A stretch of DNA of 64,000 bases. It comes from Sulfurimonas gotlandica GD1 (GTDB lineage: Bacteria > Campylobacterota > Campylobacteria > Campylobacterales > Sulfurimonadaceae). The translations under genes were made by a program, and so were the position numbers. Below the pieces are notes generated by a model that was not told the origin of the DNA, made no database searches, and worked only from the letters and a program-made list of their open reading frames with translations. Below, in pieces: positions 1-9,264 of the stretch; the stretch's first letter is position 1, and the number at the start of each line of letters is the position of its first letter. The DNA lies in assembly GCF_000242915.1 (NCBI RefSeq), contig NZ_AFRZ01000001.1, positions 1,240,001-1,304,000 of the forward strand. The letters are read 5' to 3'.

Positions 1-1
1 A

Positions 2-901
2 ATCAATATGGAATTTGATGGTGCAAGCGCTAGCGTTCAACTAGATAAGTATGTATCTGGTATGTATGTTAAACTTTGTCTTGGTCGCGGACTTACAAAT
101 GCTGCTTCATGGGCTTCTAGTGCAACATATTATGCAGGTGGTGGGGGCGCAGTATCTCCGAACTATGCAGAAGTAAGCGGTGCTTTAGATAATGTAGATA
201 TGCTAGGAGTAATTTTTAAGCCATATGATAACGGTCAATATTCTCTTATGACTAAGTATTATCGTGGATTCAATGTACCAGGAATGGTAAATAATCCATC
301 TTATGTACCGCCTGCTGCTCCTACAGCAGCTGTTCCGGCTATGCTGATGAAAAGTCTTGGGGAAATGGATGGAGCGGCTATCTCTGGTAAAATAGATGGT
401 ATAGGTAATGAAATCAATGATTTCTTGGACAGTACTGTTATATTTGCTTCATTTGCTTGGTCTCAAACAAGACCAGATAGCACAAATGCTGCGGACGCCA
501 TGCTTGGCTCAACTGAACAAAAATCTGGTACATCATACTGGATCGGTACTCAGATGCCAAATATGACTGGTGGTAAATTTGGTTTAGAGTATAACCATGG
601 TTCAAAATACTGGAGACCATTTACTTATGGTGAAGATACTATGGTTGGTTCTAAAATGGCTACTCGTGGTAGTGCTTATGAAGCTTATTGGACTCAACCT
701 ATTATAGATGATGTATTCTCTATGCAAATTAGATATACATATTTAGATTATGATTATAGTGGCTCAAATGGTTTCTTCGGAAATGGCGGTGCACCAATTG
801 ACTTATCAAGTTCAACAGAAGTTGCAGCAGCGGCACTACAAGGTTCAGACCCTGTTAAAACTGCACAAGATATCCGTGTTTATTTTAGATACAGATATTA
901 A
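2..901 (+). CDS. Outer-membrane beta-barrel porin, DUF3373-like, 5' end missing
   Basis: The reading frame is open to the left window edge, so only the C-terminal part (about 299 residues) is present; the first ATG inside, at position 8, is probably internal. The sequence is rich in Gly, Ser and aromatic residues with alternating hydrophobic positions, and ends in YFRYRY, a terminal aromatic signature of barrels inserted by the BAM machinery. The stretch with YLDYDYSGSNGFFG resembles DUF3373 family proteins common in Sulfurimonas. A stem-loop terminator follows directly. The likely role is an outer-membrane channel; the substrate cannot be read from sequence. Family assignment is from recalled family features and is moderately sure. 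Confidence 0.7.
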   Translation: MNMEFDGASASVQLDKYVSGMYVKLCLGRGLTNAASWASSATYYAGGGGAVSPNYAEVSGALDNVDMLGVIFKPYDNGQYSLMTKYYRGFNVPGMVNNPSYVPPAAPTAAVPAMLMKSLGEMDGAAISGKIDGIGNEINDFLDSTVIFASFAWSQTRPDSTNAADAMLGSTEQKSGTSYWIGTQMPNMTGGKFGLEYNHGSKYWRPFTYGEDTMVGSKMATRGSAYEAYWTQPIIDDVFSMQIRYTYLDYDYSGSNGFFGNGGAPIDLSSSTEVAAAALQGSDPVKTAQDIRVYFRYRY

Positions 902-908
902 ATAATGT

Positions 909-933
909 TAAGGGGCTCAAAAAGAGCTCCTTA
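909..933 (+). terminator. Rho-independent type terminator after the porin gene
   Basis: A 10-bp stem (TAAGGGGCTC paired with GAGCTCCTTA, one G-T pair) closes an A5 loop seven bases after the porin stop codon. The tail is A-rich rather than a clean T run, so it may work in both directions or be a 3' stabiliser. Confidence 0.7.
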
Positions 934-1092
934 TCAAAAATAAATAGTAAGTTTATATAAACTTATAATAATTATAATAAAAAAGTCTACAGACCCCTTG
1001 ATTACGCTATTTTACTACTTTTTTCAATCTACATTTTTTGATAGTTTTATATACAAAAATATGCTAAAACTAAACATCCTATCACACAACAG

Positions 1093-1101
1093 TGATATAA
1101 T
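1093..1101 (+). promoter_or_regulatory. Extended -10 promoter for the sqr gene
   Basis: TGATATAAT is a perfect TATAAT with the TGn extension. It lies about 95 bases before the chosen sqr start, in the roughly 290-base gap after the porin gene. Otherwise this gap shows only the porin terminator and AT-rich DNA. Confidence 0.5.
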
Positions 1102-1195
1102 CAGCTAAAGTTATAAACTTCTCCTATATTTAAAAAAAAATTAAGCCTCTAACATGTACAATCATCTTACTTTATCAAAATACAGGGGAAGAAGT

Positions 1196-2686
1196 ATGAA
1201 AAAAAACGCAATCTTAGAAGAAATTCTAAATGAAGTAGATAAGCACCCGGAGATTATGTCTCGTCGTGAGGCTATGAAATATTTAACAGTATCTCCATTA
1301 GCTGCATCAATTTTAGCAAGTGCTACAGTAGGTGCTGCTTCAGCTTCTGCTTCAAGTGCAAAAGGTAAAATTGTTATCGTAGGTGGTGGTTTAGCTGGTA
1401 TGAGTACTGCGGCAAGACTTAACAACACTTTATCAAATGCTGATATAACTGTAATTGAACCAGATCCAATTTCTGTATCTTACCAACCAGGTCAAACTCT
1501 AGTAGGTGCTGGTCTTTGGGATCTTTCAGATATCACATATAAAAGAGATGATTTTTTACCAAGTGGTGTTAAACTAATCAAAGGCAGTGTTACTGCTTTT
1601 AATCCAGAGAACAACTCTGTTACTGTTGATGGTTCAAAAGAAGTTTCTTATGACCAAATGATTATTGCTACTGGTCTTATGCTTAACTACGGGGCTGTAA
1701 AAGGTCTTGATGGTGTTATTACTTCATCTGGCAAAGATAATGCTGCTGTTAAAAATAGTGGTATAGGTAAAGACGGTCTTCACTCAATATATTTCCAAGA
1801 TGGTGCATCTGCAACATGGAAAGGTATTGAAGAGTTAGTAGCTAAAGCTAAAGCTCACAAAGGTCCTGAAAAACTACAAGCTGTGTTTACTCACCCAAAT
1901 ACACCAATTAAATGTGGTGGTGCACCGAAGAAAATTATGTATCTTACAAATGCTCGCTTAGAAGAAGCTGGTGTTAGAGATAAAGTTGAATTAACTTTCT
2001 ATCCAAATGGTGGCGGAATGTTCGGTATCAAAGATTACCATACTGCAATCGTTCAACAGTTCAAAGATAGAGGTTTCAAATGGCACTACAAGCATAATCT
2101 AGTAGAAGTAGATCAAGCTAGTAAAATTGCTGTATTTGATCACCACTGGGAAGAAAAAGGTGCATTCGATGATGACCTAGGCGAATATAAAATGGTTGTT
2201 AAGCACGAACGTGTAGAAGTTCCTTATGATTTTATGCATGTTACTCCTCCAATGAAAGCTCCAGATGTTGTTGGTTCATCAGCAGTTGGCTCTGGTAAAG
2301 GTTGGGTACCGGTAAATAAAGAAACTTTACAACATGTTAAATTTCAAAATGTTTGGTGCTTAGGTGATGTTGCTGCTGTTCCTATGGGTAAAACTGGTGG
2401 ATCTGCTCGTAAACAATACAAAGTTGTTGTTGACAATCTAATAGCTACAATGGAAGGTAAATCATTACCAAGTAAATATGACGGTTACACAGTATGTCCA
2501 CTTATCACAAGTATTGGTACTGTTATGTTAGCTGAGTTTAACTGGGCTTCTAAGAAACCAGGCAGTGGCGTAAATGCTGCTTCATTCCCACTTGATCCAA
2601 CTAAAGAAAGATGGATATGGTGGTTATTAAAAGTTTATGCACTTAAACCTATGACTATCCATGGTATGCTTGCTGGTAGAGCGTAA
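1196..2686 (+). CDS. sqr: Sulfide:quinone oxidoreductase, type II-like, with Tat-type leader
   Basis: A flavoprotein that oxidises sulfide and reduces quinone. The start at 1196 has a strong ribosome site (AGGGGAAG); an earlier in-frame ATG at 1154 has none. The 496-aa protein begins with SRREAMKYL (22-30) and an Ala-rich hydrophobic run, a Tat-like signal or anchor, then the FAD dinucleotide fold VGGGLAG (62-68). PNTPIKCGGAPKKIMYL (234-250) and KYDGYTVCPL (427-436) match the type II group that includes the mitochondrial enzyme as I remember it. Cysteines are only Cys240, Cys388 and Cys434; the usual GDC redox cysteine is Val392 here, with Cys388 four residues earlier. A small secreted protein gene follows. 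Family is sure; type and activity are less sure. Confidence 0.85.
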   Translation: MKKNAILEEILNEVDKHPEIMSRREAMKYLTVSPLAASILASATVGAASASASSAKGKIVIVGGGLAGMSTAARLNNTLSNADITVIEPDPISVSYQPGQTLVGAGLWDLSDITYKRDDFLPSGVKLIKGSVTAFNPENNSVTVDGSKEVSYDQMIIATGLMLNYGAVKGLDGVITSSGKDNAAVKNSGIGKDGLHSIYFQDGASATWKGIEELVAKAKAHKGPEKLQAVFTHPNTPIKCGGAPKKIMYLTNARLEEAGVRDKVELTFYPNGGGMFGIKDYHTAIVQQFKDRGFKWHYKHNLVEVDQASKIAVFDHHWEEKGAFDDDLGEYKMVVKHERVEVPYDFMHVTPPMKAPDVVGSSAVGSGKGWVPVNKETLQHVKFQNVWCLGDVAAVPMGKTGGSARKQYKVVVDNLIATMEGKSLPSKYDGYTVCPLITSIGTVMLAEFNWASKKPGSGVNAASFPLDPTKERWIWWLLKVYALKPMTIHGMLAGRA

Positions 2687-2694
2687 CCATTTTT

Positions 2695-2718
2695 AAAGTG
2701 AAGCAAGAGCTTCACTTT
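2695..2718 (+). terminator. Terminator hairpin after sqr
   Basis: A perfect 10-bp stem AAAGTGAAGC / GCTTCACTTT with a four-base loop starts eight bases after the sqr stop codon and is followed by TAATCCTCTTTC. It suggests that the next small gene has its own promoter. Confidence 0.8.
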
Positions 2719-2852
2719 AATCCTCTTTCAAAAAAATCTAAAAATTCTTTCTATTATGTTACATAAATATCAAATATTATATTTTACTTTTATAATATAT
2801 ATAATTTTTATAATATATTAGCTAGAATGTACAAACAAAATAAGGAGAAAAA

Positions 2853-3176
2853 ATGAATAAAATTGCAAAAATCGCACTTGCTGCTATGTTAATGCTGGGT
2901 ATGAGTTCTGTTACACTAAATGCAGATGTTGCTAAAGGTCAAAAACTTTATCTTAAAAAACTTAAAGGTTCTTGTAACATGAATGGTGCCAAAATGGCTA
3001 CTCAACACTCTCAAGGTGAGTGGGAAACTTTTAAAGAAGAAGGTAAGCTTGCAGATGAACTTAAAAAAATCTGTCCAAAAGCTTCAGATAAAGCTTTAGA
3101 CAGCAAATATCTTGATCACTACTATGATTTCTTTCATGAGTATGCTAATGACAGTGGTAACGTTCCATCTTGTTAA
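2853..3176 (+). CDS. Small secreted cytochrome-c-like protein without a heme motif
   Basis: The 107-aa product has a clean signal peptide (residues 1-24, ending LNADVAKG). The mature part begins KGQKLYLKK, like class I cytochromes c, but there is no CxxCH: the cysteines are Cys41 (GSCNMNG), Cys74 (KICP) and the C-terminal Cys107. It sits right after sqr and has a good ribosome site (AAGGAGAAA). Proteins of this type are, as I recall, often named cytochrome c in Sulfurimonas annotations, but covalent heme binding is not supported here. A role as a periplasmic partner in sulfur oxidation is inferred only from position. Confidence 0.6.
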   Translation: MNKIAKIALAAMLMLGMSSVTLNADVAKGQKLYLKKLKGSCNMNGAKMATQHSQGEWETFKEEGKLADELKKICPKASDKALDSKYLDHYYDFFHEYANDSGNVPSC

Positions 3177-3184
3177 TTAACTCT

Positions 3185-3205
3185 TGAGTCACTCTTTGTG
3201 ACTCA
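3185..3205 (+). terminator. Terminator hairpin
   Basis: Stem TGAGTCAC / GTGACTCA with a TCTTT loop, immediately downstream of the small secreted protein gene. It separates that gene from the WD40-like gene. Confidence 0.7.
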
Positions 3206-3244
3206 GCCCTCTCTCACTTAAGCCTCAAAACTACTTTTTTTCCA

Positions 3245-3250
3245 TATAAT
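3245..3250 (+). promoter_or_regulatory. -10 box placing transcription at the ATG (leaderless candidate)
   Basis: TATAAT ends five bases before the ATG of the following gene and no Shine-Dalgarno sequence is present. A transcript starting 6-8 bases after this box would start at or next to the start codon. Confidence 0.4.
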
Positions 3251-3255
3251 TTTAT

Positions 3256-5379
3256 ATGCCTATAATCAATGATTGCCAACAAGCTCGTTCAGAAGTAACA
3301 GCCTTTACAAAATTTAATGCTAACTCCTTTGCTTTTTCAACAAAGTATCATGGTGCGAAAGTTATTAATACGCAAGATTGTGGTGTTGAACTAAGCTTTA
3401 AAAATGAACATCTTAACTTCAACGCAACAGCCGTATGCTTCTCTCCAGATGCTAAGCTTATAGCCTATTCCACAAACACACACCTTCATATTGCTGATAT
3501 GGCGGATAAACAAGTCATAAAAAGTATTTATCTTGATAATGAGTGCTTGACTATTTTATCTTTTGATCTATCTTCTAAATACATTATCGCTGGAAACAGT
3601 GAAGGCAGAGTTCTTTTGTTTAAATACAATTCAAACTCTCAGCTATCAAGACTCTGCTCTTTTCCTTACCAAAGACCAAAAACAAGAATACAGAAAAACT
3701 TTGTAAGTGCCATTACATTTCACAAAAATCTTTTAGCTGTAAGCGGTTATGGTGGTGCTATTTTTATTATTGATATATATTCAGGTTCAAATAAAAATGT
3801 ACTTCTTCACGGAACATCACGTAAAAATGCTTTATGTTTTTTAAATGAAAACACCATTATCAGTGGTGACAATGATGGTAATTTACAGCTTATATCTATA
3901 CCAAATAATAGTGTTATAAAAAGTATAAGCTTGCCATTTAGAAAAACTAATCAAATCATCTCTATTCCTAATACAAAATATTTAATAGTACATTCTAATA
4001 CAAACACTATGCTTATTATTGATTCAAAAGATTATAAAATAGTTCATAAAAACTATATTGAGTTTCCTGATGATATCCAATGTGTTGAAGCCTTAGATTC
4101 TAAAACATTAATTATCTCTCTTAAAAATCAAAAGATATTGTATGTTGAACTTCCAAGCCGTGAAAGATTAAGTTCTCTCATTCTTCATAACTCACTAGAC
4201 GCTGCTTATGAGCTTATCGCGAGAGAACCTATGCTGCAAGATACATTAGAACATAGATCTTTGGAAAAAATGTATGATAAAGCATATTTAGGTGCTGCTA
4301 AGGCTCTTATAAATCAAAATAAAGAATTAGCAAATCAACTAATGCAGATATACAGAGATGTAGATTCCAAACAAGAATCAATAAGATTATTATTTCAATC
4401 CTTTGCAAACTACAACAGATTTAAAACTCTTTATATGGAAAAAAAATATGCTCTTGCTTATGCAATGAGCAGTAAATTTCCCGCACTAAAGATTACCACA
4501 CAATACGAGAGCATGGAGAGTAGATGGAAAGAGACATTTACAAATGCACAAAGACATATACTACTTGGCAAGCCAGACTATGCTAAAGCACTACTAAAAG
4601 AGTACATAACCGTTACTGCAAAGAGACCTATTATACAGCTTATACTAAAACATAATGATCTGTTTATAGAATTTTTAAGAGCATTGGATAAAAAAGATTT
4701 TAAAAGAGTAAATGAAATATCACGTCAAAATAGTCTCTTTACTCAGATGCCAATATATGAAACACTTGAAAGTGATATTCAAAAGTCTGTCAATCGAATC
4801 GAAGCCTATATAAAAAAGAATAAAATAGATCTAGCTAAAAAGAGTTTAGCAAAGTTAGAAGGAACGCCTGGCTTTGCTCAAAGGGTAAAACAACTCCATT
4901 CTATGTGTGATGAGATGCTCAAACTTCAAGAGTTGTATGAAAAAGATGACTTTTACTCTTGTTATGAGCTAATAGATCTGTTCCCACATCTAAGTTTTAG
5001 CGAACTTGGGGAACTTTTACAAAAACACTGGCTAAAACTCATGGATGAATGTGAGCAGTATGCACTAAAGGGAAATATTCAAAGTATTAAAGCTGCACTT
5101 GGAGAGTTAATAACCCTTGATGGCCGAAAAGACAGAATTGGTGATCTGCTAAGAGTTAGTTTTCAAGTTCAGATTAAATATTTTCTCTCTAAAAAGAAAT
5201 TTAAGAGTGCACAGAGCGTTATTTACTCTTACATAGATATCTTTACTAAAGATAGTGAGATAAGCTCTTTAATGGCCAAATATGAGACTATAACACGTCA
5301 AAAGTTAGCTATCACTCTTCCTAATGATGAAAATTCATCTAGAGACAGCTGGATAAATTCAAAACTTATAATTGATTAG
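3256..5379 (+). CDS. WD40-like beta-propeller protein with helical C-terminal half
   Basis: The 707-aa product has no signal peptide or membrane segment, so it is probably cytoplasmic. Roughly residues 1-300 consist of repeating beta-rich blocks of the WD40 kind (for example AVCFSPDAKLIAYSTNTHLHI and similar blocks near 100, 150, 200 and 240). Residues from about 310 to 690 are charged and helical, with TPR- or coiled-coil-like character and many Lys, Leu and Tyr. This points to a scaffold or interaction protein, not an enzyme. No pathway is evident. Its last 14 bases overlap the 3' end of the convergent fliI gene. No ribosome site precedes the start. Confidence 0.65.
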   Translation: MPIINDCQQARSEVTAFTKFNANSFAFSTKYHGAKVINTQDCGVELSFKNEHLNFNATAVCFSPDAKLIAYSTNTHLHIADMADKQVIKSIYLDNECLTILSFDLSSKYIIAGNSEGRVLLFKYNSNSQLSRLCSFPYQRPKTRIQKNFVSAITFHKNLLAVSGYGGAIFIIDIYSGSNKNVLLHGTSRKNALCFLNENTIISGDNDGNLQLISIPNNSVIKSISLPFRKTNQIISIPNTKYLIVHSNTNTMLIIDSKDYKIVHKNYIEFPDDIQCVEALDSKTLIISLKNQKILYVELPSRERLSSLILHNSLDAAYELIAREPMLQDTLEHRSLEKMYDKAYLGAAKALINQNKELANQLMQIYRDVDSKQESIRLLFQSFANYNRFKTLYMEKKYALAYAMSSKFPALKITTQYESMESRWKETFTNAQRHILLGKPDYAKALLKEYITVTAKRPIIQLILKHNDLFIEFLRALDKKDFKRVNEISRQNSLFTQMPIYETLESDIQKSVNRIEAYIKKNKIDLAKKSLAKLEGTPGFAQRVKQLHSMCDEMLKLQELYEKDDFYSCYELIDLFPHLSFSELGELLQKHWLKLMDECEQYALKGNIQSIKAALGELITLDGRKDRIGDLLRVSFQVQIKYFLSKKKFKSAQSVIYSYIDIFTKDSEISSLMAKYETITRQKLAITLPNDENSSRDSWINSKLIID

Positions 5380-6682
5380 AAGACATAAGAGCGGTAAGTT
5401 CATCTAAAGTATCTTGATAATTTGTCTGCATATTAGCATCCTGAGACATGAACTTTTCCATACCTTCTTTTTTATTCATTGCTTCATCAAGTTCTGAATC
5501 TGTGCCCTTAACATAAGCGCCAATACGAATCAGCATCTCATTCTCTTTTAAAAGTGTATATAGCCTTCTGAACTTCATAACCATTTGCAGATGTTCTTTT
5601 GAAATGATGTCATTCATAACTCTAGATGCTGAGTTTAAAATATGAATAGGCGGATATATACCAAAATCTGTAAGTTCACGAGAAAGCACAATATGCCCAT
5701 CTAAAATAGAACGAGATTGATCAGCAATAGGGTCACTCATATCATCACCTTCGATTAAAACTGTAAAGAAAGCGGTAATTGAGCCTTTGCCATCCTCTTT
5801 TCCTGCACGCTCCATTAACTGAGGAAGGAGAGTTAAAGATGATGGTGGATAACCCTTTGAAGTCGGTGGTTCACCAAGAGCCAGACCAATCTCTCTTTGA
5901 GCCATAGCAAATCTTGTAACAGAATCCATGATAAAGAGAACATCTAAGCCTTGGTCTTTAAAGTACTCCGCGACACTCATCGCTGCAAAAGCACCATACT
6001 TTCTCATAAGTGGAGAATCATCAGAAGTTGCCACAATAATTACAGTATTCTCCAAATCACCGCCAAGATTCTTCTCTATAAACTCAGGGACTTCCCTTCC
6101 ACGCTCTCCAATAAGGGCTACAACTTTAATAGGAGCAGTAGAACCTTTAACGATCATACCCATCAGAGTTGATTTACCGACACCACTTCCTGCAAAGATA
6201 CCAAGTTTTTGGCCTTTTCCACATGTCAAAAGTCCATCTATACTTTTTACACCAACACTAAAAATCTCATCAATCATTCCTCTTTTCATAGCAGCTATAG
6301 GAGCTTTAATGATTGGTGACATTTTTATGCTGCTTATAGTACCTTTTTCATCTATAGGACGCATAAAAGGGTCAACTACTCTTCCAAGAAGAGCTTGTCC
6401 AACTGGGATATTCATACCGGTTTGATCCAAAAACACTCTGTCACCAGAACAAAAACCTTCTACAAAACTAAAGGGAGTAATAAAAAAAGTTGCACCATCA
6501 ATCTCTGTAACCATACCCATAGTCTCTTGAGCAGTAGAATTTGATATGATTTTAACCATGTCACTTATGCTAACACTTAGACCTTTGGCCGTAATAATTG
6601 TAGCATTGATTTTTATAACCTCACCAAATGCTACTGAGTAGTTTTTAGATGAGATCTTATCTTTAAGTGATTTAAATGGCAT
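5366..6682 (-). CDS. fliI: Flagellar type III export ATPase FliI
   Basis: Hydrolyses ATP at the cytoplasmic base of the flagellar export gate to help unload export substrates. The 438-aa length is normal. Residues 165-172 are the Walker A loop GSGVGKST, preceded by GQKLGIFA. The segment with DVLFIMDSVTRFAMAQREIGLALGE, read in two parts, carries the Walker B aspartate and the family's conserved catalytic stretch, followed by PPTSKGYPPS. These features separate FliI from F1 beta subunits. It is the last gene of a minus-strand run rsmA-rnj-folE-fliI and starts six bases after folE. No other flagellar gene is next to it; fliW is about 13 kb away. Confidence 0.95.
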   Translation of the reverse strand: MPFKSLKDKISSKNYSVAFGEVIKINATIITAKGLSVSISDMVKIISNSTAQETMGMVTEIDGATFFITPFSFVEGFCSGDRVFLDQTGMNIPVGQALLGRVVDPFMRPIDEKGTISSIKMSPIIKAPIAAMKRGMIDEIFSVGVKSIDGLLTCGKGQKLGIFAGSGVGKSTLMGMIVKGSTAPIKVVALIGERGREVPEFIEKNLGGDLENTVIIVATSDDSPLMRKYGAFAAMSVAEYFKDQGLDVLFIMDSVTRFAMAQREIGLALGEPPTSKGYPPSSLTLLPQLMERAGKEDGKGSITAFFTVLIEGDDMSDPIADQSRSILDGHIVLSRELTDFGIYPPIHILNSASRVMNDIISKEHLQMVMKFRRLYTLLKENEMLIRIGAYVKGTDSELDEAMNKKEGMEKFMSQDANMQTNYQDTLDELTALMSSNQL

Positions 6683-6688
6683 AAGGGG

Positions 6689-7273
6689 TTAGTATCTAGT
6701 ACCTGTAGGTGAATTAATCAGAGAAAAAAACTCACTTCTTGTTTTTTCATCTTTTTTAAAAAGACCACGAAGTGCACTAGATGTAGTTGTAGAGTTGATC
6801 TTCTCAACACCACGCATTTCCATACACATATGGCGAGCTTGAATTACAACTGCTACACCTTTTGGTGCAATAGCTTCCATAATAGCATCTGCTATCTGCT
6901 CTGTCAATTGTTCTTGAATCTGCATGCGACGAGCAAAGACATTTACAACTCTTGGTATTTTAGATAGTCCTACTACTTTTCCATCTGGAATATAAGCAAC
7001 ATGCACACGACCTATGATAGGAAGTAGATGATGCTCACAAGTTGAGTAAAACTCTATATCTTTTAAAAGTACCATTTCATCGTTTGAGCTTGTAAAGAGT
7101 GCTTTTTCCAAAATCTCTTTTGGATTTTCTTTATATCCACCGTATATGAACTCATAAGCTTTTCTAACCCTACCAGGAGTCTCTAAGAGACCTTCTCTGG
7201 TTGGATCTTCATTAACATGAAGCATCATGGTTTTTACAGCATTTTCAAACTCTATATCTTCTTTTTTTTTCAA
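6689..7273 (-). CDS. folE: GTP cyclohydrolase I
   Basis: Converts GTP to 7,8-dihydroneopterin triphosphate, the first step of folate (and here probably queuosine) synthesis. The 194-aa protein shows the zinc and substrate motif [22 protein letters not shown] around residue 75, [12 protein letters not shown], and the [12 protein letters not shown] stretch. Cys and His ligands are intact. It lies 23 bases after rnj and six before fliI in the same orientation. queF at 31.8 kb, a later queuosine step, gives the product a second use in this genome (inference). Confidence 0.96.
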   Translation of the reverse strand: MKKKEDIEFENAVKTMMLHVNEDPTREGLLETPGRVRKAYEFIYGGYKENPKEILEKALFTSSNDEMVLLKDIEFYSTCEHHLLPIIGRVHVAYIPDGKVVGLSKIPRVVNVFARRMQIQEQLTEQIADAIMEAIAPKGVAVVIQARHMCMEMRGVEKINSTTTSSALRGLFKKDEKTRSEFFSLINSPTGTRY

Positions 7274-7296
7274 AGTTTAGCCTTTAAAGATATGTC

Positions 7297-9249
7297 CTAC
7301 GATATAAGTACATGAGGAACTATCAGTGGATATTTCTTCATTTTTCTAAAGATATGTTTTCTTACAATTTGACGGAGATCATTCTCAAGTGCTCTTGGGT
7401 TCTCAATCTGTCCATCTTTAACATGTAATAAAAAGTTTTCTAGTATATCTTCCATCTCTTTAGCAAAAGCTTTGTCTTGCTTATCTGCAACTATACCAAA
7501 TGTAGTAACTTTTGGTTTTGCTTGCATTTTGCAGTGTTTCCCATCAACTTGAGCAACAAGCATAACGATACCATCAGATGCTAGCTTTTGACGATCAAGA
7601 ATAATATCATCTTCAATCTGATGATTATTTTGGTTGTCAATATATGTCTTACCAGTCTTAACTGTTTTAACTTTACGCATATATTTAGGAGCGACCTCTA
7701 TCTGATCACCATCAGTCATAAGCATGATATTTCTCTCTGGAACACCACACATAATACCAGTCTCTTTATGCTTCATAACATGGTTATACTCACCATGAAC
7801 CGGTAAAAAGAACTTAGGATTTACAAGACGCAGCATAAGCTTTTGCTCTTCCATAGAAGCATGACCTGAAACGTGAATATCTCTTTCAGATGCTACTTTT
7901 GCACCAGCACGCTGTAGGTGATTTAACATTCCTGAAATTGAGCCTTCATTACCAGGAATTGCACGAGAAGAAAGTACAATTAAATCCGTTGGCTTAATCT
8001 TAACATGTCTGTGCTCACCTATTGACATTCTAAATAGTGCTGAACTTGGTTCACCTTGAGAACCAGTTGTAACTATAAGAATTTCTTTGTCATTCATATT
8101 AGCAATCTGATCAGGCTCTACAAAGATACTTTTTGGCAGTTTGATGTAATCATACTGCATAGCAATTTCAATATTACGCTCCATTGAACGACCAATCACA
8201 CAAACTTTACGACCATATTTAACACCATACTGAATTGCTTGGAAAACACGGTGAATATTTGAGCTAAAAGTTGAAAGTAAAACACGCCCTTCTGCCTTAG
8301 CAAACACACGATCAAGTGCTGGAGCAACACTTAACTCAGATGGAGTTGGTATTGTGTTATAAGAGTTTGTAGAATCACTTAAAAGACATAATACACCCTT
8401 CTCTCCATAGTGAGCAAGTCTATGTAAATCTGCTGTGTAACCATCTACTGGAGTATGGTCAATTTTAAAGTCACCTGTGTGAATAATTGTACCAGCTTCT
8501 GTAGTTATAGCTAGTGAAGATGAATCTAAAATAGAGTGAGTCATATGCATCCACTCAACTTTAAAGTCTTCACCGATATCATAAACTTCTCTTTTTACAA
8601 CTGGATTAAAATATTTTCTACACTCTTTAATATGGTGTTCATCAAATTTATTACCTATCATTGCAAGAGGAAGTGGTGTAGCGTAAATAGGGAACTGCAT
8701 CTCTTTATAAAGATATGGCATTGCACCAATATGATCTTCGTGAGCGTGAGTAATAATTACTGCTTTTATTTTATGTTTAATCTCACGAAGATAAGTAAAA
8801 TCAGGTACTAAAATATCTACGCCATGCATATCTTCATCTGGGAAACTCATCCCAATATCAACTAGTATAGCCTCATTTTCAGTTTCAAATACTGTTATAT
8901 TTCCACCAATTTCACCAAGACCACCAAGTGGAGTTATACGTATTTTGGCTTTAGAATTTAAATCTAGTTTATAATGCGGGTTTAGTCTCTGCTTGTGAGC
9001 TTCTTGATTTTTGCCTACAAATGTTTTTAAATTCTCATCGGTCGGGGTAGGTTGTCTACGATTACGACTACGATTTTTATTTTTATTTGCATTATTTGGG
9101 TTAGTACCTTTGTTAGCGGCATTTGCATTTGGCTTAGCATTACTGTTGTTATTTCTATTAGTATTGCTATTGGGTCTTCTATTGTTTTCATTTGGTTTGC
9201 TGTCTGATTGAGGGTTAGTTTCCTTATTCCCTTGATTCTCTTCTTCCAT
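7297..9249 (-). CDS. rnj: Ribonuclease J with Asn-rich N-terminal extension
   Basis: A metallo-beta-lactamase/beta-CASP ribonuclease with endo- and 5'-exonuclease activity in RNA decay and maturation. The zinc motif HAHEDH is at residues 168-173, preceded by GGLGEIGGN; later HTGDFK, SDSTN and HVSGHAS motifs are intact. The first 90 or so residues are low complexity, dominated by Asn, Lys, Arg and Pro, and likely disordered and RNA-binding. A long extension of this kind is known for the Helicobacter enzyme. The start has a clear ribosome site (AAGGAG). It is 15 bases from rsmA, an adjacency also found in Helicobacter. Confidence 0.95.
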   Translation of the reverse strand: MEEENQGNKETNPQSDSKPNENNRRPNSNTNRNNNSNAKPNANAANKGTNPNNANKNKNRSRNRRQPTPTDENLKTFVGKNQEAHKQRLNPHYKLDLNSKAKIRITPLGGLGEIGGNITVFETENEAILVDIGMSFPDEDMHGVDILVPDFTYLREIKHKIKAVIITHAHEDHIGAMPYLYKEMQFPIYATPLPLAMIGNKFDEHHIKECRKYFNPVVKREVYDIGEDFKVEWMHMTHSILDSSSLAITTEAGTIIHTGDFKIDHTPVDGYTADLHRLAHYGEKGVLCLLSDSTNSYNTIPTPSELSVAPALDRVFAKAEGRVLLSTFSSNIHRVFQAIQYGVKYGRKVCVIGRSMERNIEIAMQYDYIKLPKSIFVEPDQIANMNDKEILIVTTGSQGEPSSALFRMSIGEHRHVKIKPTDLIVLSSRAIPGNEGSISGMLNHLQRAGAKVASERDIHVSGHASMEEQKLMLRLVNPKFFLPVHGEYNHVMKHKETGIMCGVPERNIMLMTDGDQIEVAPKYMRKVKTVKTGKTYIDNQNNHQIEDDIILDRQKLASDGIVMLVAQVDGKHCKMQAKPKVTTFGIVADKQDKAFAKEMEDILENFLLHVKDGQIENPRALENDLRQIVRKHIFRKMKKYPLIVPHVLIS

Positions 9250-9264
9250 CCAAACTCCTTTTAT

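Noticed and set aside
5928-6425. 165-aa open frame on the plus strand inside fliI
   Set aside because: Antisense to a fully conserved FliI core including the Walker A region, no ribosome site, no recognisable motif.
9011-9211. 66-aa leucine/phenylalanine-rich open frame on the plus strand
   Set aside because: It is the antisense shadow of the Asn/Lys-rich N-terminus of RNase J; the hydrophobic composition is an artefact of reading that strand.
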